DNA of 64,000 bases from Capitulum mitella (GCA_030062745.1 CP099846.1:26743201-26807200); one strand, 5' to 3'; shown: positions 44,784 through 57,045, counted from the stretch's first letter. Made by a program: numbers and translations. The notes: generated from the sequence alone by a model not told the origin.

Positions 44784-47106
44784 AATGTACGTATACTCAG
44801 AAGTACGTATGCCTTAAGCATGTTAACGCAAATTACGTATGCGTAAGAAAAGCTAAACATATACCCATAGACCTTCCTTTTGATTTACCGCAGCATTGGT
44901 ACGTAACGGGTGGGCACTGGCAAATGACATACTTGATAACTTAAGGTATTTCTTGAACATCACCGATCTCACCATTGACATTTGGCTCGTGCACGCTACC
45001 CATTGTTGGCTTACAGTTCCTTCAAAAGTAGTGAGAAAAAACGACTTATTTACCGTCATGGAAGCAATATCAAAGTGAGGTGTCCGTGGGAATATCTCGA
45101 GACTTTCCCATGAGAAGACGGGCCGGCCCAAATCAATTATTTGGAGACATTGTAAAGCCTGAAGATCCCTCTGCCACACCAGGAGTGACGATGTTCTTAG
45201 CTCTCCTGCATGGCCCTCCTGCAGACAATCCACGGCTGCTGCCAGACCATGAGTGAAAATGTTCTTAACCCTCTTGCAGGGCCGCTTCGAAGGAAAGGGC
45301 ATGGCGAAGGGCTGTGGGTCATCTTAATCCGTCATTTGTATGCTGTCGGTAAACGAGGATTCCTATCGGGCAGTTGCCTCCCGCTCGGCTCTTCAGTCTG
45401 ACGGCGGGCCCTTTCTGTGGTTTGCTGGTGTCGTTGAAGAACTCGCTCCTCGTTCCCAGAAAGGAACTTATCGACTCCCGCCATGAAGCTTCGGCGGCCT
45501 AGCTCCCGTTGGGTCTGAAGGAAGTCTTGGCACTCTTGGATTTTGAGATGGTCATGGCACCGATATAGACAATTTCAAAGAAGCCTTTGAGGCTGCTCCT
45601 ACATTCTTTCTCCTTCTCCATTTGCGGGAAGGACCTCCTTCATTTGCCTTCGAGGAGAGCACAGTACTGATCAAGCTTCCTGTCGAGCTTCGTTATCACG
45701 TTCGTTCCAGTGCAATGGGAATATGAGTTTTGTTCCACATCCCCATTACTTTGCGGACGGTCTGTCTTTAGGCCTCTCTCTGGGTAAGCTCATCCATACG
45801 GTAAAGCTCAACATATAATTGCAGCACTTCTGCGCACGTAGGCAGCTTGTTTCCTGACACTACAGTGTCAGGAAACAAGTTGATCGACCGAAGTGATATA
45901 CCACTGATTCGACCGAAGCACCGATCAACCAAAGCTCGGCTTTTTTGTTGTGGTGAACGCCGTGGTACCACAGGCTTCCTCTACAAAAGTGCTTCCTGCA
46001 TGGATGCAGGTCGCCGCGGGCGATGCTTAATTATCCCGCCGTCTAAGAACGCTCGGGAAATTACCAGATTAGATAAAAAGTCAAGCGCAAGCGCGCCGCA
46101 CGCAGCGGACGGCCAATAAGCGCACACCACACACCCTCCCCCCACCTTCCTACGCGTTCTGGGGAGTCGCATTGCAACGGTTCGTTCTCACGAGTTACCG
46201 GCGGCGGCAGCTGACGAGACATATTCAGAATTCGCCCGCGGCGGGGGGGGGAGGGTTATGAAAGGGAAATCAGTCCGGACGTGCATGAGATTCTGAACAA
46301 GAATAGAGTAGCGACCTCTAGAAACATTTTATGTTTTCATCTAAGTTAATCAATTCCGACCTCCTGATCCCAAAACAGTTGCCAGAACTGCAAAAATCGC
46401 AATGAAAATTGCTCTATTCAATCCTCAAAGTGACGCCCGGCTGAAACGACCTGTGATTGGTTGTGACATCACGAAATCCTCGCCGTCGGCTCGTCCGGCC
46501 AGGCAATGACGTTTGGCTAAAAAATACACCCGGTCTTTTTTGCCTGCAGTTCCTCAACTATTCGACGCAAGGCCGTGAAATTTGGTGGCTGTTCTTAATG
46601 CTCTTTCTAACATACGTTCACGTAAATACACCATCCCAGTGCATGACGTGGCGGCTCTAGAAGGGGTTTTAGGATGCACCTTGTTAAAATTAAACTTAAT
46701 TTCATAGTCCAGAAGTCCAAAATAAATATGTCAGGTACTGGCCAAAATTATACTTTTCTGGGAAGGCAAAGTATCCCGTAGACTCTCATTTCGCCTTAAA
46801 ACCGGCACAAAGCCAATCCCCAAGTTAGCTCAGAGCTTAATCCCTATATCAACCCTTATCAGTCAAGGAGGCAATCATCAGCTGTTTTTCCGAGACAGAA
46901 GCTGAATCATTGGGCTGAATAGGCTGAATTTTGGTCTACCTAAGCTTAGGACCTTTTTACACATGCCCTGAAAATTTAAAGTTGATGTCAACCCAGGCCA
47001 CTGAGCTGTGCCTTCGTTCTCGAGGGCCTGCAGGTCACAAATGTTGAGATTGGACCGTACCGCTCCAAATAGTGCTTTCGAGGTGGTTTCAGATCAGATT
47101 ATTGTT
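44783..47106 (-). repeat. Repeat D, copy 2 (inverted)
   Basis: Reverse-orientation match to 37411-39621, with the palindrome at 45846-45879 and relic coding blocks on the minus strand (about 45971-45340). It retains sequence near 44900-45050 that copy 1 partly lost (copy 1 has a deletion after about 39445). Confidence 0.75.
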
Positions 47107-48126
47107 TGCTGATGGTTCTGGGGGTTTTACCCGGACATGAGGTGACCTTTTACATCCATTGCAAAATTCAGGTCATCTTAAGCCAATGAAGCCAAAGCCA
47201 CGTCGGGTCACATTCCATCAAAATTGGTCTGCTGCGACTCTCCTTTTAAAGCATGTTTAGGGGCATCGTGTGGTTTTCTTGCAGTATTGCTTATGCCGAC
47301 ATGTACCGGGAACCCCATGGTACACATATTATTTCGTTTTCGATTGTATCATAAGCTGACCAGCGTAAGCGTCATGTCACAGGGGCACCACTTTCCTCCA
47401 GAGGGACGCAACCTTTCCGGGATGACGCAGTGATCCGCCCAGGTCAACAAGGGGTTGCATACAAAACGAGTATAACCCTCATTCCATCAGCATCCAGGTA
47501 CATGTCTGGTTTCAGGTCTGTAGCGGGCGTGGTCTCATTCAGGGTCAAGGCTATGTGAAGCCAAGTTTCGGAATTCGTCTGAAGTGATGAAAGTTGTTCT
47601 TTTACTATGCAGCTAAATTGCTGTAGCGCAATGCAAGGTCGGTTCAATGTCATTCGAGGCCAAGGTCGATTCCGCCTTGTATGACCTCATGTCACCCTCC
47701 TAAATCACTCAGACAACATCATTGCCTACATGGACTTAATAAAGCGCTGCCTTGTGGATGCCTGAAAGAACCGTGTAAATCCCTACAAAATGGATTTGAC
47801 TTCGTGTGACCTAGTGTGACAGGTGGCACGTAAAACATATCTCAAAATGACTAAAGCATGAAATGCAGCAAATAGTCAGGATTATCTACTGTTTTTTCTT
47901 TTAACGCAAACACGATTGCATCAACGGAAAGACATGCCATTTTTAAGTTGATAGATTTGTTATTACGAATAGTTTCAACATCTGTTATTGCCAATAATGG
48001 AAATCGCCGACAACAGAGACAGCGCTATCAAAAAAGTCATGAAGGCGGCAGTCATCAAGAGCAAATCAGTCCAACGCCACGATTGCTTTATGGACTGTAT
48101 AAACCAGTTAGAGCATTTTTGCCTTA
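47107..48126. other. No gene recognised
   Basis: No domain-bearing frames. Several GTGACCT/AGGTCA motifs occur (for example 47680-47692 and 47805-47820), as in the P1/P2 families, but no terminal match to them. Confidence 0.35.
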
Positions 48127-51100
48127 TAGGGGAGGGTGGGTATGGCTCGGACAGATTTTCAAATTCTGGGCATAATTTGAAAACTGTTAGGTCTTTAGAA
48201 AGTCTCCATGTGGTGGAAAATAAGCTGGTCTGTGCTGCGCATACTACAGCATAAAAATTAGAGCTACATCGAAATTTGATGACAGTAGGAGTCCAAGAGT
48301 CACCCAATGTCAACTGTCCGAACCTATCCCACCCGTGGGGTGAAATCGGGCAGAAGGTGGGGTAAGTTCGGGCGGCCACAGATTGACTGACATGTGACTT
48401 TTACGCCATATTTATCCTGATTTCGCGTTTGCCTTCATGCTTCATATTTAAGAACTGTTTATTAATAAGCCTGGGACGAGTTCTCAAAACGAAAGAATCG
48501 AAAGCCAATGCGTTTTTAGATGCCGGAAAGGTCGTATCCTGTCTCCTTCCCTCTCGCTGCTTTCTTTGTGTTTTTAATGTTAAACATGAATTCGACTCCC
48601 ACAAAGTAACACTTTGAACCAATTGAATTGGTTCATTAAAGAAAGGAAACAAACTGATAAAACAGTCATTTATTTTTATTTTAAAAAATCACAAGTGAAG
48701 TCAGGAATGCACTTTACCTGATGCACTTTGTCATCCAACACGAATCACAGGAAAAAAATCACGAATGAACACTTCACCTGACATTAGCAAGCTGAAATCA
48801 GTGTGTGTGCTCAGTGCGTTCTTTTCAGTGCCTCTCTTTCCTCAATGGCCTTTTTCTCCGGGGTATCAGTTGCTACCGTCGAGCGCCCTTTCCTGTTCCT
48901 GCCCCGGCCCGACTCCGTCCGTGGAGGAGCTTTCGGGTACGGACGAATTTGTTCTGGTGAAACGAGCGTCTTACGCGCCACCTGTGACTCATGAGCTGAG
49001 GTTGTCACTCCCCCTGAGCCTGGCTGGAGGAAGTGCCTTCGGAGGATGTCACTGCCTGTGCCTCAGCTCCGTCCTTGGGCCTGCCCGTCACAAAAGACAT
49101 CATGAAGTCCTCTTCTTTGAAAATGTTTGGATCGAATGGCTCAATGCCTGTTGCTCGGAAGCCGGATTTGACGTTTTTTGAGCGTCGCGGCTCTGTCCCA
49201 AGCCCTGCAGGCGAGTTGAGGAACATCGTAGATTGTGAGAGGGCGACCGGGGTGTTGCACCATCCAAGTGGAGACCTCCTGGTTGTAGAAGGTCTTGAAG
49301 GGCCCGTAGACGCCGACATCGAAGGGCTGAAGTCTCATTGAGGTGTGAGGTAGTATTGTCAGAAGAACAATGCCGTTGTCTTTTGCGTAGTTGATGGCTT
49401 CGACTGACAGATGAGAGACACGGTTATCCATGATGAGCAGGATCGGCTTTTCCTTTGAACACCGCACGTTAGCCACGATGTGTTCAAGAACTTTGGAGAA
49501 GTTCTTGCTGGTCATCCATCCGCTGGGATCGACAAGACCCAGAGAGCCCGAAGATGTTGCTTTCATCATCCTCGTCTCGTCGAACCTCACACGCGGGAAG
49601 ACGAAGCAGGGCGGTAGTGCGCTGCCATTCGCACAGCAGATGCCCACGAAGGTGACCAGTTCACCCCGCTCCCTGTACGTGGCATGTCAAACTTGGTGAG
49701 CACCTTTCGGAGCGATTTGCTTGGGGGGTTCTTGAACTGTAGTGCACCCAGATTCGTCAACGTTGTAGATGTTACTGGATGCGAATTTGAAGCGCTGAAG
49801 GACGACTGCCAACTTCTCCTGAAATGTTTTCACAGTTTCCGCGTTAAAACTTGTCATCCGTGCCAAGCTTGTGGGTTCTGGCTTCCGGATACTGAGGTTT
49901 TCGTGGCGTCTCAAAAATCCTAGGAGCCACTCCTTGCCCGCTTCTTTGTCCTCGTCCCATCGGGCGGGTCTTGTGAGGTTGTTGGCGACGGCATACTGAT
50001 AGGCTAGCGCTCTAGTTTGCTTCGTTGAAAGCCGTAGAACAGAGCAGAGCACTTAACGAGGTACTCGGCAAGAGACATCTCCATCTCGGGTGGGAAGATC
50101 TGCCGACTCGCGAAAGACCGTAACTGAAACCCTTCGTCGGTTTTCTTGTCCCTCAGAATGTAGTCAGCCAGAGTACTCCTTGGGAACGTTACATTTCTAA
50201 GCAGCCTTTCGCTGCGACAATGTTCCATTTTTCACCTCGTTAAAAGCAAGCCTTAGGGCCTCTTCGTGGCGGTCACCATCCTCCTTTACGTTTGTAAATT
50301 CGACCCATCTCTAAATGTCGGCAATTCTGAAACAGAAATCCTGGTGTTAAAACGCGCCCGGGTGGTCGGTAAATCGCAACAACCTTGGGTGGAGTTTCCT
50401 ATTCAGTTGGAGGGGCGGCCGCCCCACCAACAACGATTTTCGCCCCACCAACTTTCATCAACCCCCCTCTGGTCAACGGTTTTTACTCCCCCGGTCAGTG
50501 GTCTTCACACACAACCCCCCCCCATCCCCCAGCTCCCCCCGGGCAGCGACTGTTTGCCACCTAATTTGATCACACTTTCGGCTTCCTTGTCCCATCAAAT
50601 TATTTTGAAAAAAAAACTCCATCCATGGTGGAGTGGGGAGAGGATGTGGGGATGTGCGTGGGGGTTAATTTGAACCCTTGAAAGCTCAAAAGGTAAGCTA
50701 CGTAGAGAAACACGGATTTCACCAAGAAGTAGCGCCATCCTTCTTTTCTACTATGGCTTTCCGACTCTGTAGATGTTATGCCGTTAACCTTCCAGGCTGC
50801 TCGAAAGGTCAAGGCCGGGGTGGTGGCGGATTTCTGTAAGTTTTCCTCTGAAGTATGATTTTTTTGTTTCAGTTTAAAATCTATCTTTTTAGTCGGATTT
50901 TCTGAACCATTGGTCTGACCTTGACCTGACCTACCGCCTTGATCTTTGGGGCTAGATAAAAAAATCGAACGCGGTACAACGTGGTATTCACTAGCAAAGA
51001 ATTCTGCAAAATTTTGTCGGCCTCGCTTTCGGCGTTCTCGAGCTGTTTTCGAAAACCCTTCAGGGTGGGTGGTTGGGGCAAATTGACTATTTGACTTTTT

Positions 51101-51613
51101 CAAAATAACTAATAGACTAGTAGCTAGTACTATTCGTAGTACTATACAAGTTAACTAGTACCTAGAGTTGTCAAATTAACTAATAGACTTTTCGTTTGCC
51201 GATGAAGTTAAATATAAAGTAAAAACAATTTATTTCAACACCTAACCATATTTGGTTTAAATTATTTTCTTGTATTTTTCCTTTACAAGGAACTTTGCAA
51301 TATAGGTAGGTATTGGGATTTAGGAGATTAGTACACTTGCACGTGTGGATAATGCTAAACTTTTTTCGAAGTCTGATTGACATTAAAAAAAGTAATTTGG
51401 GAATTCGACCAGACAAGGCACGCTACATTTTAAGGACGTAAATGAAGGAAACAAAAGCAAGGATTTGAATGGGGCGTGATAAATTTCACGAAATATGTCA
51501 TTTTACACATGAGCACACACACACAGCCGGTGGTATCGACGTCTTCCGGCGTTATCGAGAAATCACGCTTGCCCGAACTATCCTGCCGTCCGAACCATAC
51601 CCACCCTCCCCTA
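48127..51613 (-). mobile_element. pogo/Tigger-type DNA transposon, complete ends
   Basis: Terminal inverted repeats of 26 bases (48129-48154 and 51586-51611) match at 24 positions; both start GGGGAGGGTGGGTATGG. TA flanks both sides (48127-48128 and 51612-51613), the duplication used by Tc1/mariner/pogo elements. The 3.48-kb interior holds a broken pogo-family transposase on the minus strand. A C/G-homopolymer stretch at 50400-50545 may be a later insertion. Confidence 0.88.
49006..50290 (-). pseudogene. pogo/Tigger-like transposase, disrupted
   Basis: Reading the minus strand there is an N-terminal psq-type helix-turn-helix (EALRLAFNEVKNGTLSQRKA, then STLADYILRD), a CENP-B-type segment (WDEDKEAGKEWLLGFLRRH and SIRKPEPTSLAR), and a DDE domain. 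Acidic residues are NVDESG (Asp near 49757), LIMDNRVSH (Asp near 49427) and LQPFDVGVYGPFK (Asp near 49319), so the DDD triad is retained. The C-terminal block is GFRATGIEPFDPNIF. Damage: an in-frame stop in the first helix region, a frameshift near 50170, another near 50030, a TGA near 49685 and a frameshift near 49170. It cannot make an active enzyme. Confidence 0.85.
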
Positions 51614-51681
51614 CCAGCTGTCGCTTTGGCGTGAGTTCTTGAGAGAAGAAAACATCGCGGCTCTGCACAAGGCGCTGTCCC

Positions 51682-52908
51682 TTAACCCTATTCCCGGCAG
51701 GGGGGGGGGCGGAATCCGCCCCCCCTCGGGTTTTTTGCTTGCCAATTCCAGGCTTTTTAACGCAGCTTCACGAAACTTCGTCACTTTTCCTAGCTATTCC
51801 TCCTACGCGCCGTGACAAAATTTCGAAATTCTATTTTGCTCAGAGCCGGAGCCAGGCAACGTTTTTGGGAGGCACCTCAGGTCATTTTTGGCCATGTTGA
51901 GGGTAAAAGGAAAATGTCTGCCAAAAACAGAGTTTGTTAAGATAGAACTTAAAACTTTATATGAATATATAGCTAAATAGTTGGGCAATGTGCATATGTA
52001 ATTTTGTTTATCTGAGGTCACTTTACAAGGTCAGGTCAAGGTCAAAAGTCAAAATTTGTTTTTTTGCAATAATTTCGGCACCATTTTTTCAAATGCCAAA
52101 CCCGGAATATATATGACGCAGAAAGATGCCCTCTACCTGTGTACCAAGTTTCAGCTTGATATCAGGTCGGGTCACGGAACTATGACCTAAAATGTCAGTG
52201 CAGCTGGCGGCTGGCGAAAAGCCAAAAAGCCAAAAAATGATTTTTTTGGAATAGAGTGAATTTAATCGATTAAAAACGTTTACAGATAATATTGAATGCA
52301 CACGACATCATTCCAGGTGACCCCAAGGTCACTGGAGGTCATTTAAGGTCAAAAGTCACAAGTTGATCTGAGAAACGTGTGACCATGACAGTTCCCCCTT
52401 TCTCATGTCCCTGGCACCGCCTATGCTAACATTATACAAACATTGTAATGCGATTTGTACTTCTTTAGCATAACATGACTAGCAGAAGCTAAAAAAGTGT
52501 TTTTACCTTTTTTGTTCATTCCGTTATTAGAAAACTTATCTCCCTATTTTTGAAACCCTATGAACGCCCATGAATTTTTTCAAAATTTCAGATTTGCATA
52601 CCCATGGTAAAAGCCCTATCCATAATCTCTCGATTGATGCCAGTTTCATCGAAATCGGTCCATAAACAACGGAGTTATAAAAAGTCAAAAAGTACCCCCC
52701 ATTTTGACATTTTTGCCTCCCTGTATCCACAAATTTAAAAATTTTGAAAATTTCTTTTCATCAAAATGTAGTTCACGTCATGGCAAATCGATTGCCGTTT
52801 GTTGCGATGAAATCGGATAAGTAGTTCTCGAGATCTCAGGGGGGGGCCGAATCCGCCCCCCCTGCCGGGAATCGGCCATACCGTCTAGCCCTCCGGGAAT
52901 AGGGTTAA
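51682..52908 (+). mobile_element. TTAA family P1 element, best-preserved copy
   Basis: TTAA occurs at 51682-51685 and 52905-52908. Both termini retain TTAACCCTATTCCCGG (the right one inverted as CCGGGAATAGGGTTAA). It has poly-G/poly-C blocks inside each end and no transposase. AGGTCAGGTCAAGGTCA lies at 52028-52044 and a second half-site cluster at 52316-52360. Confidence 0.9.
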
Positions 52909-53021
52909 TGCACTGTACGGTGTGGTTGGGGCTATACAATCAACACAATTGAAATGTTAATACAATCAGTCCCTCCACACCGTCCCCTCTGCAAGCAACG
53001 AGCAAGCAGCATATTACGACA

Positions 53022-53712
53022 CATACGAACTTCACCTGTGTAATGAGTGTTCTCAGACATGCATGAGTTCTGGTCTAATGAATGCGTGAAAAGACCAACA
53101 CGCAAACCGGAAACATCAATCAGATCCAAGGCTGTCGGCACTTGGGAACACTCGATTTCCTTCTTGCCTTGACGCCTGATATTTCTGGGTTTTGTGGACC
53201 TCCGCTTCCCCAAAACGCTGTCATCATCATGGCGTCCACCTTCCGAAAATTTTCTGAAACGGCCTCTTTGAATTTGAATTCATCGTTGACTGAACTTAAT
53301 GTCCGTAACGATAGACTACATTACCCCGGACTAATGTATGTAATGTATGTATGTAATGTACTATGTATGTACTATGTATGTAATGTGCGCACAGCACCAT
53401 TCATTCATTGTTCATCAGCTGCAGCGGCGGAAAGCCTTTCAGCAACGGGACACCATCGCGGAACAGCAGTTTGCTATGCGCGATATCAAAATTAGTTTAT
53501 TTCGAGGACTTAGTCGGAGATGCCATGTTCCAATGCTTACCACGTTCAGCCAATCGTGCCTGCGCGCCGTTAGCCGGCCAGAGGGCCAGAGACTGCGGAA
53601 AGGAAACTACTCCAGCCCAGATGAGCACATGTGGAATGCCAAGGTCGCTGTTGTGCCCAAAAGCGCCGAGGACAATACAACTCCTCCGAATAACAGTTGG
53701 GCTAGGGGCATA
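53022..53712 (-). repeat. Repeat E, copy 2
   Basis: Inverted match to 12995-13550, with an extra ATGT microsatellite inserted at 53333-53390. The peptide blocks named for copy 1 are on the minus strand here (53290-53040). Confidence 0.65.
53333..53390. repeat. ATGT/GTAATGTA microsatellite
   Basis: Imperfect ATGT and ACTATGTATGT units produce the tyrosine/methionine/cysteine-rich frames crossing this site. Confidence 0.85.
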
Positions 53713-53773
53713 ACAAAGATTCCGCCCGGTGGGGGGGACAAATCGGATCAAGGTGGCCCTCGTAATCAGTGGG

Positions 53774-55743
53774 GGCCCTCGCCAAGGGCGGATCCAGGAT
53801 TTCGCCAAGGCGGGGGGTGGGTGGAGGCGAATGATCAGCGATGTGCCCCCATTTTTTTGCCCTTCAGATACGAAAAATGGCGTAATTTCGCCTTTTTACC
53901 ACATAAAATAACCGAAAAATTCAGACGCGTCACCTTATTTGGGAAAATTATGTGTTTTGTTCCCAAACAAAGTGGTCGAAATATGACAAAAACGGCGAGA
54001 TTTTAGACGGTTCCGTCCCCCCCCCTCCGTTTGAAATGTTGTATCTATATCTGGCCCAGGAACCCGTCTGTCCTGCCCCCCCCCCCTTCTCGTAGTTTCC
54101 GGGGATTTTCTTCGTCAGCATAGCTTAGGTTCCCTCTTGCAGTCACAGGGGCATTTCTGGTGATCTCGAACCGTCCGCCGTGCCAGGACCTTCTAGTGGT
54201 CTCAGGCTCCTTTCACAGTTTCACGTACCCCGCGGAACGTCTCAGGGGCTCCTTTGGCAGTTTCAGGGGCACCTCGGACAATCTCAGGTACCCATATGTC
54301 AATTTCAGTGACACTTAAGCCATCTCGGGTCCCCTTCTGTCATTCCCGGGGCCCTTTTTTGACGTCTACGGAGCCCCTCAGATGCTAAACAAGGCCCTCT
54401 TTAAGTCTCTCTCTGCCGTGACAGAGGCGCCTCTGACAATCCTTTACGTCCTTTGGACGTTTCAGAAGCAGCCTGGACGTCTCAAGGTCTAGTAGTTTCA
54501 GGGACCCCTCTGGTCATCTCAAAGACCCCTATTGCTAGAGACTTCTAGTTAGCAGTCTCAGAGGTCCCTCTCAGTGGAGCCCCGTGGTCCTGAGTACCCC
54601 TCTTATCGTACATTTTTTGTCATCTCAGGGGCCCTCTGGCAGTTACAAAAGACCTTTCGGCAATTTCAGGGCCCCTGTGCAGTGTCAAAGACCCTCTGAA
54701 CGTCTCCGGTGGTCTCCATGGCTGTTTCATGGGTCTTCTTCTGTTACACGAGGTATATCTGGCAGTCTTTTAGGGTCCTTCTAGCCGTAACAAGGGACTT
54801 TTGTTGGCGCTTCAGGGGCCTCACTGGCAGTCTCATGGGGACCTTGCCCGTGCCAGGGGCCCGCTTGTTACACTCGGGGACCCTCTGGCCCTCCAGCGCT
54901 CCCATAAAACCCAAATGCCGTCTCAGAGGCCCTCTTATTGTCTTTTCCTCGCAGGGGCCCTACGACCTTTTTGGCGGTCTCATGGGTCATCTGAGGTATA
55001 CGGGCCCATCTTGCCGTCTCAGAAACCACTTGACTTTCCCGGGGCACCTGACAGCATCAGGAACCCCTCAGTGTTTCAAAAAGGCCAGTGCAGTCCATTT
55101 GTGGCTCCTCTCGAGGTTGAGGTCACCGACGAATCCCCGTTCAGGGGCCGCCCTGGCTGCCCACGGTCTCCTTATGCCGTGCTGGGCACCCTCTCAAGTT
55201 CTTTTTGTCTCAGGCGCCTCTCTGGCAATTTTAGCGGTCTCATGAAAGCTTTGCCGTGTAGGGGCCCCTTGCGGTTCCAGGGGTCCTTGAAGAGTTACAA
55301 GGGTCATTCCTTCTATCTTAGGAGCCATCTTACCGTGTCATTGTCTCATTAACCCTCCCGGAGGCCCTCTGACTACACCAAGAACTTTTAGCTTTCCACT
55401 CACAGGGGCCCCACTAGGGACTCAGTCCTCATCTTGGCCGTCTCAGGGGCCCTATGAGTCCATATGGAGGTCTCAGGGTCTCGGTGTTGGGGCCCTGTTG
55501 TGGTCTCAGAGGCCATTTGGGAGTTTCAGGGGTCCTCTATGCGTCTCAGAGGTCATCTAATCCTCCAGGAGGCCTCTCTGACGGCATCAAGGGCCCGTCA
55601 TGTTCTTTTAGAGACCCCGTGAAGCTCATACGAGGCACCTTCGGGCCTCCTTTTAAGTCTGACAAGGGCTCCTTCAAAGGCCTCAGAGGGTAAGGGGCGA
55701 TTGCCCCAGTTACTCTCCCCTTTGGATCCGCGCCTGGCCCTCG
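53774..55743. mobile_element. hAT-like element filled with a minisatellite
   Basis: GGCCCTCG flanks both sides (53774-53781 and 55736-55743). The ends are imperfect inverted repeats around a GCGGATCCA core: CCAAGGGCGGATCCAGG on the left and AGGCGCGGATCCAAAGG as the inverted right end. The right end matches sequence also seen at 56925-56945. The match around the duplication extends to GGCCCTCGTAATCAGTGGGG on both sides, so the target may itself have been a tandem repeat. No transposase is present. Confidence 0.6.
54130..55690 (+). repeat. Degenerate minisatellite, period about 21 bp
   Basis: Dozens of variants of a GTCTCAGGGGCCCCTCTGG-like unit recur at 20-22-base spacing. Because 21 is a multiple of three, long frames (54709-55245, 54801-55352) remain open without being genes. 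Confidence 0.75.
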
Positions 55744-56400
55744 TAATCAGTGGGGCCCCATGTGGTTAAAATTACTGTCGGTTTGTAAAGGGGCCCCGCT
55801 GAAGCGTAAAGGGGGCCCATGCTCGTCTGTGAAGACGTTCCTGTCGACCTGGCGGGTGCGTCTTACAGGTCGGCAGAGACAACTTTATAGGAAAGCATGG
55901 GCCACTGAATGCTCGTTTAGGGGACCCTGTTGTCCAGGAGGGTCACTGCCTGTCTGTAGAGCGTACCCTATCCGCCTGTAAAGAGCCCCTGTCAGCCTCT
56001 GGAGGCAGGGACAGGGGCCTTCTTCCAGACCGGAAAGAGGTCCCTTCAGAGGCTGACAGGGGCCCTTTATGGGCCGACAGGGGGACCATCCCCAGACAAA
56101 CAGTTAACTCCCCTACAAGCTAGCAGGGGCCCCTAAACGTTTATTCAGACCACGGCCTTTCTTCATATTTGCACACCAAGCCTTCTTTTATATTTGGAGT
56201 ACGTGTCTTTAGGTTGGTAAACCTTCTTTATGCTTAGAGTATTCTCATTTTGCTTTAATTGTCTTTTTCGGACAGTGCAAGACGCCATGGGGGGCGCCTC
56301 ACGCTTTCCAAAGAACTGGGGCCTTCGACCCCAGGGGGCCCGCTCTTCCGCCAGGGGGCCCCGCTTGGTCTCCAGGGGGCCATGGCCCCTTTGGCCCTCC
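55744..56400 (+). repeat. Second GGGGCCC-rich array
   Basis: Units around GTAAAGGGGCCC and CTGACAGGGGCCCTTTA recur at about 21-23 bases to about 56140, with further GGGGGCCC motifs at 56290-56390. The flank of the hAT-like element at 53750-53780 belongs to the same array type. Confidence 0.55.
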
Positions 56401-57045
56401 CTTGGCTGCGCTACTGCAGTTGAACCGGGACTGAGGGAACGATCACAGTGAGCAGACGAAGATAAACACCGAAATATGACGCGAAACCGCCAGCAGCCAA
56501 AAAAGCTCGCCGACGTCTGGGAATTTCGTAACGTCACATAAATTCGGCCGCCGTTTCAAGGTCAGCGCACTGTCTGAGCGAATATCTCGTGAACTAGACG
56601 CTGTATAGCTATTCGAATGGTGGATTTGTAATCAGCATCCAGAGTTCTATTGGATGAGTATAAAAACGAAAACGAAATCGATCACTACTCTTCTCATATC
56701 CGTGCTGCGAAAGGGAGGGGGCATTATCTGTGGTAAGCATCTTATGCGAGTTAGCTCATTCAGGTTGCATGTAACATTGGTAGGTAAACGTTGATCAAAA
56801 TAAATGAAATTCTGCACAAATGTTTTTTTTCGACGCGTTTAACATAAGCATACAAAAGCACTTTTAAAACGTGCACAAAAGCATTTGACGACCACCCTAA
56901 CACCCTGTTCATCCCCAGCCTTCTCCCCTTTGGATCCGTGCCGGCACCTGCTGCAAAGGGTGCTGTCTCAAACATAGCGGAAGTGTGGCATGCATCCTTC
57001 CTGTACTGGTGACATATAGCTTTGTCCGTGAGGTCCAGAAGCGAC
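56401..57045. other. No gene; possible hAT-like end at 56925-56945
   Basis: CTCCCCTTTGGATCCGTGCC at 56925-56944 resembles the right end of the element at 53782-55735. No partner end was found. Nothing else is recognised. Confidence 0.35.

Noticed and set aside
50266-50673. 135-codon plus-strand frame next to the Tigger transposase
   Set aside because: Proline-rich translation of C-homopolymer sequence inside the transposon; no domain.
54709-55352. Two overlapping frames of about 180 codons
   Set aside because: Produced by a tandem repeat of about 21 bp that never accumulates stops in register; no domain.
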